Positions 1 through 8,019 of a stretch of DNA of 36,049 bases are shown here, one piece after another. The position numbers were made by a program, and so were the translations under genes. Location of the stretch: assembly GCA_027622375.1 (NCBI GenBank), contig JAQCAB010000015.1, forward strand, positions 1 to 36,049. Reading direction: 5' to 3'. Position 1 is the stretch's first letter. Every line of letters starts with the position of its first letter. The notes beneath the pieces were generated by a model. That model worked only from the letters and a program-made list of their open reading frames with translations, did not search any database and had not been told where the DNA came from. This DNA comes from Bacteroidota bacterium (lineage in GTDB: Bacteria > Bacteroidota > Ignavibacteria > UBA10030 > UBA8401).

Positions 1-132
1 AATATTAAAATTACAATTATTGGCACCTGATAAGTTGGATTAGTTACTGTCGCAGGTTTGGCTGATATGGGAAATAGTGTACTTTGCACTGACTCCGACA
101 AAGAAATAGTTAAGAAATTACAAAATGAATAA
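1..132 (+). pseudogene. UDP-glucose 6-dehydrogenase, N-terminal pseudogene fragment
   Basis: Reading frame 1 from the window edge gives a recognisable N-terminus of UDP-glucose/GDP-mannose dehydrogenases: KITIIGT, then two stop codons, then VGLVT, AGLADMGNSVLC, TDSDKEIVKKLQNE and a final TAA. In intact members this region is the NAD-binding Rossmann strand with a GTGYVGL-type loop, a LADMGN-type helix and a D-x-D at the end of the second strand. Here the second Gly and the Tyr of the loop have become TGA (28-30) and TAA (31-33), so the enzyme cannot be made. The roughly 400 residues that should follow are absent, because the next gene starts at 125 inside the fragment. The original start codon probably lies just before the window. 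The enzyme normally supplies UDP-glucuronate for capsule and exopolysaccharide, which fits the Wzi-like neighbour. Confidence 0.8.
57..86 (+). promoter_or_regulatory. Bacteroidota-type promoter for the Wzi-like gene
   Basis: TTTG at 57-60 is followed after 19 bases by TACTTTG at 80-86. This resembles the Bacteroidetes -33 TTTG and -7 TAnnTTTG elements, with one base fewer inside the -7 box. Transcription would begin near position 93, giving a leader of about 30 nt before the ATG at 125. Both boxes lie inside the dead dehydrogenase fragment. Such short motifs arise easily in AT-rich DNA, so this is a prediction only. Confidence 0.4.
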
Positions 133-1702
133 ACTCGGCTTACTAGCTTTTCTTATTATTTGCAGTAAAATATCTGCTCAAATAAATTCCTCAATTATTA
201 CTAATATACATTTTACTGAAAAACAGAAATTATACATTCCAAATAATAAAATTCATACTTCAATTTATCCTTTTATTTCCAACAATATTACAGATAGCAT
301 TTATAACGCTTTATCTAAAATTACAACTGACAGTTCAAAATCACTTACCTATAGAAAAATCTTTAGTGAGAATTTAATAGAGTATAAATTTGAAAGTCAG
401 AAAACATTTATAAACTTTTATCCCGATTTCCAAGTTGGACGAGATATAAATGGCAAAAGAAATATTTATATAAACACAAGAGGCTTCGAACTTAAATCAA
501 ATATTTCAAATAATTTATTCTTCTCAACATTATTTTATGAAAATCAAGCAAGGTTTCCAAAATATTACGAAGAGAAAGTAAAAAAAAATGGAATTGTACT
601 TGGTCAAGCTGATATGTCGGCTGAGTCAAGTATTATTGATTGGGCCTATAGCAAAAGTATTTTATCGTACTCACCATCTAATAGTTTAAATATCCTATTA
701 GCTTACGATAAACAATTTATTGGTGATGGATATCGATCTGTAATTCTTTCAGATGCTTCTTCAAATTATCCTTTTTTACGATTTACTTTTTCATTTGAAC
801 CATTTGTATATGTTTCTTCAATAAGTCAAATTCTGTATCCTAATAATGGGAGAGTGAATAATTTAGTTGGCTATGAAAGGAAATGGTTTTTATTTCACTA
901 TTTGGATTGGAATATTACAGATGATTTAACTGTTGGTTTTTTTGAGTCTATGACATGGGCAGATTCGCATAACTCAATTAAAAGAGGATTTGATTTTACA
1001 TACTTGAACCCATTTTTATTTTTAAGGCCAGTTGATAGAAAAAATGCTTCACCAGATAATGCAATTATTGCGGTAAATGTAAAATATAATTTGAGTCATA
1101 AACAAAATATATATGCGCAATTTTTACTTGATGAATTTACAGTAGAAGAGTTATTTTCAAACTCTGGTTATTGGGCAAATAAATATGCTTTTCAATTTGG
1201 TTTAAGGGGGTCTGAAAAATATAAATCGGGTAACTTTAATAATCTACTAGAATACAATCATGTTATGCCATTTACTTTTTCCCAAGTAAATCCAATAACA
1301 AATTATGGAAATTATTATCAACCATTGGCTCATCCAACAGGTGCAAATATGAATGAACTACTCGGATATATAAATTATAATTTCGATAATTTTAATTTCC
1401 TTTTTAAAGTAAATCAAATAAACTCTGGATTAGATACTGCAAGTTTTAATTTTGGAGGAGATATTTTTAAATCCTATGAAACAAGATCATTTAACTATGG
1501 AAATAAAATTTTACAGGGATTGAAAAACAATTCTCTATTCATTGAATCTTCAATAAATTATATTATCAATCCTGTTACAAATTTAAGAATAGAAGTTGGG
1601 TTATTATACAATAGAGAAAAAAATAAAAATTCAACTCAACATAATTTAACAACATTTATCGGCTTACGAAGTTCTTTCCGAAATTTATACTTTGATTATT
1701 AA
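125..1702 (+). CDS. Capsule assembly Wzi family outer-membrane protein
   Basis: The product is a 525-residue secreted protein beginning with a signal peptide (about residues 1-19, ending CSKISAQ). The rest alternates short amphipathic strands and aromatic residues, as in an outer-membrane beta-barrel. Mid-protein there is a stretch typical of the Wzi/RemB-like family in Bacteroidota: YDKQFIGDGYRSVILSD followed by ASSNYPFLRF, and later LNPFLFLRPVD and a QFLLDEF strand. Wzi-type barrels anchor or assemble capsular polysaccharide at the cell surface, so that role is inferred here. The ATG at 125 is chosen because it directly precedes the signal peptide; it sits inside the remnant of a UDP-glucose dehydrogenase gene, another capsule-precursor function. 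The gene ends well before a strong terminator and looks monocistronic. An alternative is a gliding-motility RemB-like barrel of the same fold. Confidence 0.75.
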   Translation: MNKLGLLAFLIICSKISAQINSSIITNIHFTEKQKLYIPNNKIHTSIYPFISNNITDSIYNALSKITTDSSKSLTYRKIFSENLIEYKFESQKTFINFYPDFQVGRDINGKRNIYINTRGFELKSNISNNLFFSTLFYENQARFPKYYEEKVKKNGIVLGQADMSAESSIIDWAYSKSILSYSPSNSLNILLAYDKQFIGDGYRSVILSDASSNYPFLRFTFSFEPFVYVSSISQILYPNNGRVNNLVGYERKWFLFHYLDWNITDDLTVGFFESMTWADSHNSIKRGFDFTYLNPFLFLRPVDRKNASPDNAIIAVNVKYNLSHKQNIYAQFLLDEFTVEELFSNSGYWANKYAFQFGLRGSEKYKSGNFNNLLEYNHVMPFTFSQVNPITNYGNYYQPLAHPTGANMNELLGYINYNFDNFNFLFKVNQINSGLDTASFNFGGDIFKSYETRSFNYGNKILQGLKNNSLFIESSINYIINPVTNLRIEVGLLYNREKNKNSTQHNLTTFIGLRSSFRNLYFDY

Positions 1703-1780
1703 CTTATTTTCTTTTCCTATCAAAATAATATTTTAAGTTCTCTTCAACCTTTCTCACTTTTATCTGTCTATAATTACACT

Positions 1781-1806
1781 CCTCGGATAAGCCGGGGATT
1801 TTTTTT
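1781..1806 (+). terminator. Rho-independent terminator after the Wzi-like gene
   Basis: CCTCGG (1781-1786) pairs fully with CCGGGG (1792-1797), with one T-G wobble, around the five-base loop ATAAG. An extra T-A pair closes the base, and a run of eight T follows (1799-1806). This is the most GC-rich short patch in its neighbourhood. It separates the Wzi-like gene from the receptor gene, whose ATG lies only 23 bases beyond the T-run. Confidence 0.85.
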
Positions 1807-1829
1807 AACTATTTTAGGATTAACACCAA

Positions 1830-4643
1830 ATGAAAATAACCAGATATATCTATATAATCATTGCCTTTATTAACAATTTATCACCAGCTTTTAGTCAATT
1901 AAGTAATGTTAAAGGAAAACTTCTTGACAGCAAATCTGACGCTCCAATAATAAACTCAACCGTAAAATTTGTTAACGAATCTGATACGACACAAATTTAT
2001 TATTCAGTAAGTCAGTTAGATGGAACATTTACAATCTCAAATGTCAAAATTGCAAATTATAAAATTGAAGCGACTTCTATCGGATATGAAAAAAAGATAA
2101 TCAAAAAAAATATTGATAAAGCAAATTTTGATCTTGGAATTATTAAAATGTCCGATAAACCAATTTCGGTTGATGAAATGATTGTTGAAGGGAAAACTGT
2201 AATAGCTCTACAAAAGGGAGATACAACCGAATTTAAATCATCTTTTTTTAAAACAAATAAAGATGCAACTGCCGAAGAATTAATTACAAAACTTCCTGGT
2301 TTGCAAGTTGAAAGTGGAACAGTAAAATCTGGCGGTGAGCAAGTCCAAAGAGTTTTAGTCAATGGCCGGCAATTTTTTGGAAACGATCCGATGATTGCTC
2401 TCCGCAATTTGCCTGCCGAAGTGATTGATAGAATTCAAGTTTTCGATAAACAAAGTGATCAATCAGCATTAACAGGTTTTAATGATGGCAATACAACTAA
2501 AACTATGAACATCGTTACTCGTCCCGATAGAAAAAATCTACAATTTGGAAAATTTTCTGCAGGATATGGTGAGTCTGAACTTTACAGCTTAAATGGCTCG
2601 ATGAATAAATTTGAGGATGGTCAGCAGTTTTCTGTAATCGGAATGTCGAACAATGTAAATCAACAGAATTTTGCAATGCAAGATCTTCTCGGAATTATGG
2701 GTGGTGGTGGAAGTGGTGGTCGAGGTGGAATGATGTTTCGTGGTGGAAGTGGAATGATGTTTCGTGGTGGAAGTGGTGGTCGAGGTGGGAATTTTAATCC
2801 TAGAAATTATATGGTTGGTCAACAATCAGGCCTTAATACAACTAATTCATTGGGATTAAATTATTCTAACAAATGGCAAAACGGGATAGATTTACAATCC
2901 AGTTATTTTTTAAATATTTCAAAAAATAATAACCCACAAAATCTAAATAGAGAATATTTTGTTACTCAAGATTCAAGTTTTTATTATAACGAAAATCGTG
3001 AATCTGATAGTGAAAATTTTAACCATCGATTAAATTCTCGTTTTACTTTTGCTGCCGATTCAAACAATACTTTGATTATTTCTCCAACAATAAATTTGCA
3101 AAATAACAACTCAAACTACATTACTTCTGCTAATAATTATAACGGAAATATTAATTTTAATAGTTTAAATTCAAATGAAGCATCAAATTCAAAAGGATAT
3201 AATATTTCTAATAATATAATTTATAGGCACAAATTTGATAAACAAGGCAGAACTTTTTCATTTGATTTTGGATCAAGCTTAAATAATAGCACTCGAAATT
3301 CAGATATTAATTCCATTACAAATTATCCTGCAAGGTCGAGGTTGAATGATTCTTTAGATCAAAAAGGGAATTCACTTACAGATGGTTATTCAGTTAATTC
3401 AAGAATACAATTTACAGAACAATTGACCGAAAATTCAATTCTGCAATTAAATTATTCGCCATCATATAGTAAAAATATTCAAGAAAATTTTAAAAATAGT
3501 TTCAACAAAATTACAAATAGTTATTCTCTGCTTGATTCAAATTTATCTGGAAATTTTGATAATCGCGTTACTCAACAAAGAGCTGGGCTTGGATATCGAT
3601 TTAATTTACCAGGATTTAATATCAATGCAGAATTATCTTATCAAACATCGTTGCATAATAATTTTCAAAAACTCCCCTTTGTAAAAGAATTTAATAGAAG
3701 TTATAATGCACTTCTCCCAAGTATGAATGTGAGTTATAATGTTTCTCAAGATATGAGATTAAATATAAATTATCGGACCTCTTCAAATGCACCATCTGTT
3801 ACACAATTACTTGAGTCGGTAGATAATACAAATCCGCTACAGCTTACAACTGGTAATCCTAATTTAAAGGAAACATTTAATCATAATTTAGTTGCAAGAT
3901 ATTCTAAAACAAATTTTGCAGCAGCTCAAACTTTTTTTGTGATTTTTATTGCAAACTATTCTGATAATTATATTGGCAATGCAAATTATATATCGAGTGG
4001 AGATTCATTTTTTGTTGGAAGTGTGAAGTTAAATCGCGGATCACAACTTAGTATGCCTGTAAATTTAGATGGATATTGGAGTACTCGTGGATTTTTTACT
4101 TTTGGGATGCCAATTACAAGTTTAAGTAGCACAATTAATATTAATACAGGATTATCTTACACAAGCACTCCAACTTTAATAAATGGTAATAAAAATCTCT
4201 CGAAGTCATTAACATTAAATCAAGGATTAGTTTTTGCAAGTAACATTAGTCAAGAATTTGATTTTACTCTAAGTTACTTCGGAAATTTCGGACTTGCACA
4301 AACTTCAATCCAAAATAATATTGATAACAATTCATTCAACCATTTAGCATCATTTAGATTAAACTGGACTTTTTGGGAAGGAATTGTTGTGAGAACAGAA
4401 ATTGCAAATACATTTAATAAAGGTTTAGCATCAGGTTATAATCAATCTTACACAGCGATGAATTTATCATTTGGTAAAAAGTTTTTAGAAAAAGAAAATG
4501 GGGAATTTAGAGTTTCGTTAAATAATATTTTAAATCAAAGTAACAGTATTAATAGAACAGTTACAGATACTTATATTGAAGATTCTCAATCGAATGTTTT
4601 GGGGCGCTACGCAATGCTTAATTTTACTTATACAATCAGATAA
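1830..4643 (+). CDS. TonB-dependent receptor-like outer-membrane beta-barrel protein
   Basis: This is a 937-residue outer-membrane protein. A signal peptide (about 1-22) is followed by a CarboxypepD_reg-like beta-sandwich (about 25-105, with VKGKLLD, DGTFTISNV and IGYEKK), then a plug-like region (about 110-235). The plug-like region includes SVDEMIVEG, which could be a TonB-box-like segment, ELITKLPGLQVESG and VLVNGRQFFGND. The remainder is a large barrel of the OMP_b-brl_3 type ending in an aromatic strand (FTYTIR). A Gly/Arg/Met-rich loop near residues 290-325 is partly built from a DNA tandem repeat. Proteins of this kind import or bind ligands at the surface in Bacteroidota; the ligand cannot be told from sequence. 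No SusD-like partner is next to it, which argues against a glycan-uptake (SusCD) system. It is preceded by a terminator, so it must have its own promoter, which I could not pinpoint. Confidence 0.8.
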   Translation: MKITRYIYIIIAFINNLSPAFSQLSNVKGKLLDSKSDAPIINSTVKFVNESDTTQIYYSVSQLDGTFTISNVKIANYKIEATSIGYEKKIIKKNIDKANFDLGIIKMSDKPISVDEMIVEGKTVIALQKGDTTEFKSSFFKTNKDATAEELITKLPGLQVESGTVKSGGEQVQRVLVNGRQFFGNDPMIALRNLPAEVIDRIQVFDKQSDQSALTGFNDGNTTKTMNIVTRPDRKNLQFGKFSAGYGESELYSLNGSMNKFEDGQQFSVIGMSNNVNQQNFAMQDLLGIMGGGGSGGRGGMMFRGGSGMMFRGGSGGRGGNFNPRNYMVGQQSGLNTTNSLGLNYSNKWQNGIDLQSSYFLNISKNNNPQNLNREYFVTQDSSFYYNENRESDSENFNHRLNSRFTFAADSNNTLIISPTINLQNNNSNYITSANNYNGNINFNSLNSNEASNSKGYNISNNIIYRHKFDKQGRTFSFDFGSSLNNSTRNSDINSITNYPARSRLNDSLDQKGNSLTDGYSVNSRIQFTEQLTENSILQLNYSPSYSKNIQENFKNSFNKITNSYSLLDSNLSGNFDNRVTQQRAGLGYRFNLPGFNINAELSYQTSLHNNFQKLPFVKEFNRSYNALLPSMNVSYNVSQDMRLNINYRTSSNAPSVTQLLESVDNTNPLQLTTGNPNLKETFNHNLVARYSKTNFAAAQTFFVIFIANYSDNYIGNANYISSGDSFFVGSVKLNRGSQLSMPVNLDGYWSTRGFFTFGMPITSLSSTININTGLSYTSTPTLINGNKNLSKSLTLNQGLVFASNISQEFDFTLSYFGNFGLAQTSIQNNIDNNSFNHLASFRLNWTFWEGIVVRTEIANTFNKGLASGYNQSYTAMNLSFGKKFLEKENGEFRVSLNNILNQSNSINRTVTDTYIEDSQSNVLGRYAMLNFTYTIR
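2726..2773 (+). repeat. 24-bp perfect tandem repeat, two copies, inside the receptor gene
   Basis: Bases 2726-2749 and 2750-2773 are identical 24-base units, each encoding a Gly-Met-Met-Phe-Arg-Gly-Gly-Ser octapeptide (in rotated register). The unit is flanked on both sides by further GGTGGAAGTGGTGGTCGAGG sequence, so the whole block from about 2700 to 2790 is internally repetitive. The unit length is a multiple of three, so copy-number change would alter loop length without breaking the frame. Confidence 0.9.
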
Positions 4644-4727
4644 AATTTTACTTAAAAATAAAATTATTTTTGATTAGCTGATTTATTTTATTTAAAAATC
4701 CCAATTTGTATCTTAACAATACTTATT

Positions 4728-4800
4728 GGGGCTGTAGCTCAGTTGGGAGAGCGATTCGTTCGCAACGAATAGGCCGTCGGTTCGATTCCGATCAGCTCCA
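4728..4800 (+). tRNA. tRNA-Ala (anticodon CGC)
   Basis: A full cloverleaf can be folded. The acceptor stem is GGGGCTG (4728-4734) with CAGCTCC (4793-4799), and A4800 is the discriminator. The D stem is GCTC/GAGC. The anticodon stem is ATTCG/CGAAT around the loop TTCGCAA, with anticodon CGC at 4761-4763. The T stem is GTCGG/CCGAT around TTCGATT. The third acceptor pair is G-U (G3:U70), the alanine identity element, which agrees with CGC decoding GCG as alanine. CCA is not encoded. The 3' end lies nine bases before the glmS start codon. Confidence 0.95.
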
Positions 4801-4809
4801 CAAAAAATT

Positions 4810-6642
4810 ATGTGCGGAATAATAGGTTATATAGGTTATAAAAATTCTCTTCCAATTTTATTGGATGGATTGCGTCGATTAGAATATCGTGGTTATGATT
4901 CAGCCGGAATTGCTTTGATTGAAAATGATAAAATTGAAATTCTAAAAAAGGCAGGTAAAGTTTCAGACCTTCAAGACAAATTAAAAAATTATTCTTCTCA
5001 ATCTACTATTGGGATTGGACATACTCGTTGGGCAACTCATGGCGCTCCGAATGATATAAATGCCCATCCACATAATAATTCTGATAACTCGATTGCCTTA
5101 ATTCATAATGGAATTATTGAGAATTATCAAACAATCAAAAAAAAATTATTGAAAGATGGTTGTAAATTTCAATCCGAAACTGATACTGAAGTGCTTGTGC
5201 ATTTTATAAGTTCATTTTATAAAAATGGTAATGATCTTTTTACTGCGACAAGATTAGCCTTATCTGAAGTTGAAGGAGCTTATGCAATTTTAGTAATTTC
5301 GGCAAAAGAAAAAAATAAAATTATTGCAGCTCGCAAAGGTAGTCCTCTAGTTTTGGGAATTGGCGAAAATGAAATGTTCGTTGCATCAGATGCTTCTGCC
5401 TTAATTTCTTATACAAATAAAGTTGTTTATTTGGATGATGAAGAAATTGTGCAATTGACTTCAAATAATTTTGTTACAAAAACAATTACTGATGAAGAAA
5501 TTGAAAAACAAATTGAAAAAATAGATTTAGAAATTGGGCAGATTGAAAAAAACAATTTTGATCATTTTATGCTCAAAGAAATTTACGAACAACCAGAATC
5601 TGTAAAAAATTCTATTCGTGGGAGAGTTTTACTTGAAGAAGGAGATGCAAAACTTGGTGGCCTTCAAGATTTTCATGATCAATTAAAAAAAACTAAAAGG
5701 ATAATAATCACTTCTTGCGGAACCTCTTGGCATGCTTCACTTGTTGGGGAATATATAATAGAGCAAATGGCTGGTATTCCAGTTGAAGTAGAATATGCAT
5801 CTGAATTTAGATATAGAAGTCCAGTAATAAATTCTGATGATTTAATTTGGTCTGTTAGTCAAAGTGGAGAAACTGCCGATACACTTGCTTCAATTCGTGA
5901 AGCAAAAAATAAAGGGGCAAAAACTTTCGGAATCGTGAATGTTGTTGGAAGTTCCATTGCACGAGAAACTTCTGCCGGAGTTTATATTCACGCAGGTCCC
6001 GAAATTGGTGTTGCATCTACAAAAGCATTTACTTCGCAAGTTGCAGTTTTTGGATTGATTGGTTTGCTTTTAGGAAGGCAACGTGGGATGCAAATAGATC
6101 AAGGGAGAATAATTGCAAACGAAATAATTTCGCTTCCTGAAAAAATAAAAAAGGCATTAAATTGTGTTGATCAAGTAAAAAAAATTGTTGATGAATTTAA
6201 AAATACTTCAAACTTTTTATTTTTAGGGCGTGGCACAAACTTTCCAACCGCACTTGAAGGTGCTTTAAAATTAAAAGAAATTTCTTATATCCATGCAGAA
6301 GGTTATCCAGCAGCCGAAATGAAGCATGGACCAATCGCACTAATTGATGATAAAATGCCAGTTGTGTTTATTGTTCCAAAGGATAATTTATATGACAAAG
6401 TGATGAGTAATATTCAGGAAGTCCGAGCTCGTGGTGGTAGAATTATTGCAATTGCAAATGATGATGATGACGAAATTGATAACTTTGCTGAATTTGTAAT
6501 AAAAGTTCCCCGAACATTAAATTATTTTGGTCCAATTTTAAATATAATTCCATTGCAACTATTAGCTTATTATATGGCAATTGCGCGTGGATGCAATGTT
6601 GATCAACCGAGGAATCTTGCAAAAAGTGTTACAGTAGAATAA
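4810..6642 (+). CDS. glmS: Glutamine-fructose-6-phosphate aminotransferase (isomerizing)
   Basis: GlmS converts fructose-6-phosphate and glutamine to glucosamine-6-phosphate, the entry step to UDP-GlcNAc for peptidoglycan and LPS, in the cytoplasm. The 610-residue length is normal. The protein begins MCGIIGYIG; Cys2 becomes the N-terminal nucleophile of the glutaminase after Met removal, so the start at 4810 is fixed. The glutaminase domain (about 1-220, with RRLEYRGYDSAG, HTRWATHG and HNGIIENY) is followed by two SIS sugar-isomerase domains (about 285-420 and 455-600, with SCGTSWHA and SQSGETADT). The C-terminus DQPRNLAKSVTVE is the conserved end that folds into the sugar site. The start codon is only nine bases after the tRNA-Ala gene, with no Shine-Dalgarno outside the tRNA. 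The GlmU-like gene follows after three bases. Confidence 0.97.
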   Translation: MCGIIGYIGYKNSLPILLDGLRRLEYRGYDSAGIALIENDKIEILKKAGKVSDLQDKLKNYSSQSTIGIGHTRWATHGAPNDINAHPHNNSDNSIALIHNGIIENYQTIKKKLLKDGCKFQSETDTEVLVHFISSFYKNGNDLFTATRLALSEVEGAYAILVISAKEKNKIIAARKGSPLVLGIGENEMFVASDASALISYTNKVVYLDDEEIVQLTSNNFVTKTITDEEIEKQIEKIDLEIGQIEKNNFDHFMLKEIYEQPESVKNSIRGRVLLEEGDAKLGGLQDFHDQLKKTKRIIITSCGTSWHASLVGEYIIEQMAGIPVEVEYASEFRYRSPVINSDDLIWSVSQSGETADTLASIREAKNKGAKTFGIVNVVGSSIARETSAGVYIHAGPEIGVASTKAFTSQVAVFGLIGLLLGRQRGMQIDQGRIIANEIISLPEKIKKALNCVDQVKKIVDEFKNTSNFLFLGRGTNFPTALEGALKLKEISYIHAEGYPAAEMKHGPIALIDDKMPVVFIVPKDNLYDKVMSNIQEVRARGGRIIAIANDDDDEIDNFAEFVIKVPRTLNYFGPILNIIPLQLLAYYMAIARGCNVDQPRNLAKSVTVE

Positions 6643-6645
6643 TTA

Positions 6646-7860
6646 ATGACAATAATCCTTTACGAATCTGAAAAAGTAAATTCACTTTTTCCAATAACTT
6701 TAACAATGTGCGCGAGTGATATTTTCTGCGCGGGAATTACTTTAACAGAATTAATTGAGAAAACATTTCCCAAAACCAAAATTATTAAATTAAATAGAAA
6801 TTATTTACAACAGTCACAATTTAAAATTCCAAAAAACGAAACCGAAATATTATTTATGAATTCAAATTTAGCTCCACATTTTGATTCGGTAATCGAGTTT
6901 AAAAATAATTTAAAAAATAAGTCAACATTATTCGTAACAAAATCGAATTCTATAATTGGAGCATATTTAAATATAAAAGGAATTAATTTACAGGAGTTGA
7001 ATTTATTAACACCATTAACAATTGATAAATTTTTATTGAATTTAAATTTGAATAAAACCGAAGTCAAGTGGCAAATGTTTGAGCATATTTGGCAACTTGT
7101 AACTTTTAATAAACAAATGCTTCAAAGTAATTTAGAATATTTAAAAAAGGGATTCATAAAAAAAGGTAAAAATTTTTATACTGGTAAAAATGTAATTCTT
7201 CCAAAAAAGTTTGAAGTAGATTCAACCAATGGAACTATTTTAATTTCATCCGGTGTAAAAATATTTCCATTTGTATTTTTAGAGGGGCCTGTTTTTATCG
7301 GTGAAAATTGTTTAGTAAAAGAATTTGCATCAATTAAAGATGCAACTTCAATCGGCAAAATTTGTAAAATTGGTGGAGAAGTTGAAGCATCAGTTTTCCA
7401 TTCATATTCAAATAAACAACATACAGGTTTTATTGGACACTCATATATTGGAAGGTGGATAAATTTAGGCGCTGGTACTACAAACTCTGATTTAAAAAAT
7501 ACTTATTCAAAAATAAAAATTAAAGGTTCTGAAACTGGTGAACAATTTTTAGGTTGCTTTATTGGTGATTATTCAAAATCTGCAATCAACACATCTATTT
7601 ATACAGGAAAAATTATTGGTGTAAATTCATATTTGTATGGAACAGTTACAAAAGATGTTCCATCATTTACAAATTATGCATCTCAACAAAATATAAAAGA
7701 AGTCCCATTTGAAGTTGCGCTCAAAGTTCAAAAAGCAGTATTTGCACGCAGAAAAAAAATCCAAACAAAAGAAGATGAATTAATTTTACGCGAAATCTAT
7801 TCATCAACAAAATCTGAAAGAATAATTAATAATGTAAAAGCAGGGAAGTTTAGTCTTTAA
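6646..7860 (+). CDS. GlmU-like protein with left-handed beta-helix
   Basis: The 404-residue protein matches the layout of putative sugar-nucleotidyltransferase (GlmU-like) proteins of Bacteroidota. It has a weakly conserved N-terminal region (about 1-150, with LFPITLTMCASDIF where relatives have an LxPLTxTRPV-type motif) and a C-terminal left-handed beta-helix (about 180-340) of hexapeptide repeats such as ISSGVKIFPFVFLEGPVFIGENCLV. No classical GxGTRM nucleotide-binding signature is visible, so transferase activity is uncertain. The helix domain resembles those that acetylate sugars. Its position three bases after glmS suggests the same UDP-GlcNAc route, or some step acting on its products. 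No phosphoglucosamine mutase is in the window. The substrate is unknown. Confidence 0.65.
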   Translation: MTIILYESEKVNSLFPITLTMCASDIFCAGITLTELIEKTFPKTKIIKLNRNYLQQSQFKIPKNETEILFMNSNLAPHFDSVIEFKNNLKNKSTLFVTKSNSIIGAYLNIKGINLQELNLLTPLTIDKFLLNLNLNKTEVKWQMFEHIWQLVTFNKQMLQSNLEYLKKGFIKKGKNFYTGKNVILPKKFEVDSTNGTILISSGVKIFPFVFLEGPVFIGENCLVKEFASIKDATSIGKICKIGGEVEASVFHSYSNKQHTGFIGHSYIGRWINLGAGTTNSDLKNTYSKIKIKGSETGEQFLGCFIGDYSKSAINTSIYTGKIIGVNSYLYGTVTKDVPSFTNYASQQNIKEVPFEVALKVQKAVFARRKKIQTKEDELILREIYSSTKSERIINNVKAGKFSL

Positions 7861-7868
7861 AAATATAT

Positions 7869-7899
7869 TTTGGGGAAGTTTTAAATAAGTCGTATTTTG
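7869..7899 (+). promoter_or_regulatory. Bacteroidota-type promoter for SRP RNA
   Basis: TTTG (7869-7872), a 20-base spacer and TATTTTG (7893-7899) end six bases before the inferred 5' end of the SRP RNA at 7905. The position is right for a -7 box and the sequence resembles TAnnTTTG with one base fewer. The agreement between predicted start and RNA structure makes this the best supported promoter in the window. Confidence 0.6.
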
Positions 7900-7904
7900 T
7901 AATT

Positions 7905-7999
7905 GGTCAAGCACTGTACAGCCAAAAATTAACCAACCCCGCCAGGTTCGGAAGAAAGCAACGGCCGTTAATGGATGGTGTGATACAATCAGCTTGACC
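7905..7999 (+). ncRNA. ffs: Signal recognition particle RNA, small (4.5S-like) type
   Basis: This RNA binds Ffh and FtsY to target membrane proteins co-translationally. The conserved SRP domain-IV core is present: CCCCGCCAGGTTCGGAAG, then AAAGCAACGG. Within it TTC (7947-7949) and GAA (7954-7956) close a GGAA tetraloop (7950-7953), and the asymmetric and symmetric loops flank it. The ends GGTCAAGC (7905-7912) and GCTTGACC (7992-7999) form a perfect eight-base-pair closing helix, fixing the ends. At about 95 nt it is the short form without an Alu domain. A T-rich run (8001-8010) follows. Confidence 0.93.
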
Positions 8000-8019
8000 G
8001 TTTTATTTTTAGAGCTTTC

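Noticed and set aside
2589-2825. Minus-strand open frame rich in Ser/Thr repeats
   Set aside because: It is the antisense shadow of the Gly-rich tandem repeat in the receptor gene, with no homology features or start signals.
4655-4672. AT-only inverted repeat after the receptor gene as a terminator
   Set aside because: AAAAATAA and TTATTTTT are complementary but leave almost no loop and contain no GC pairs; this is expected by chance here.
7992-8010. SRP RNA closing helix plus T-run as an intrinsic terminator
   Set aside because: The helix arms are 80 bases apart and belong to the mature RNA fold. The T-rich run may aid termination but a separate hairpin is not seen.
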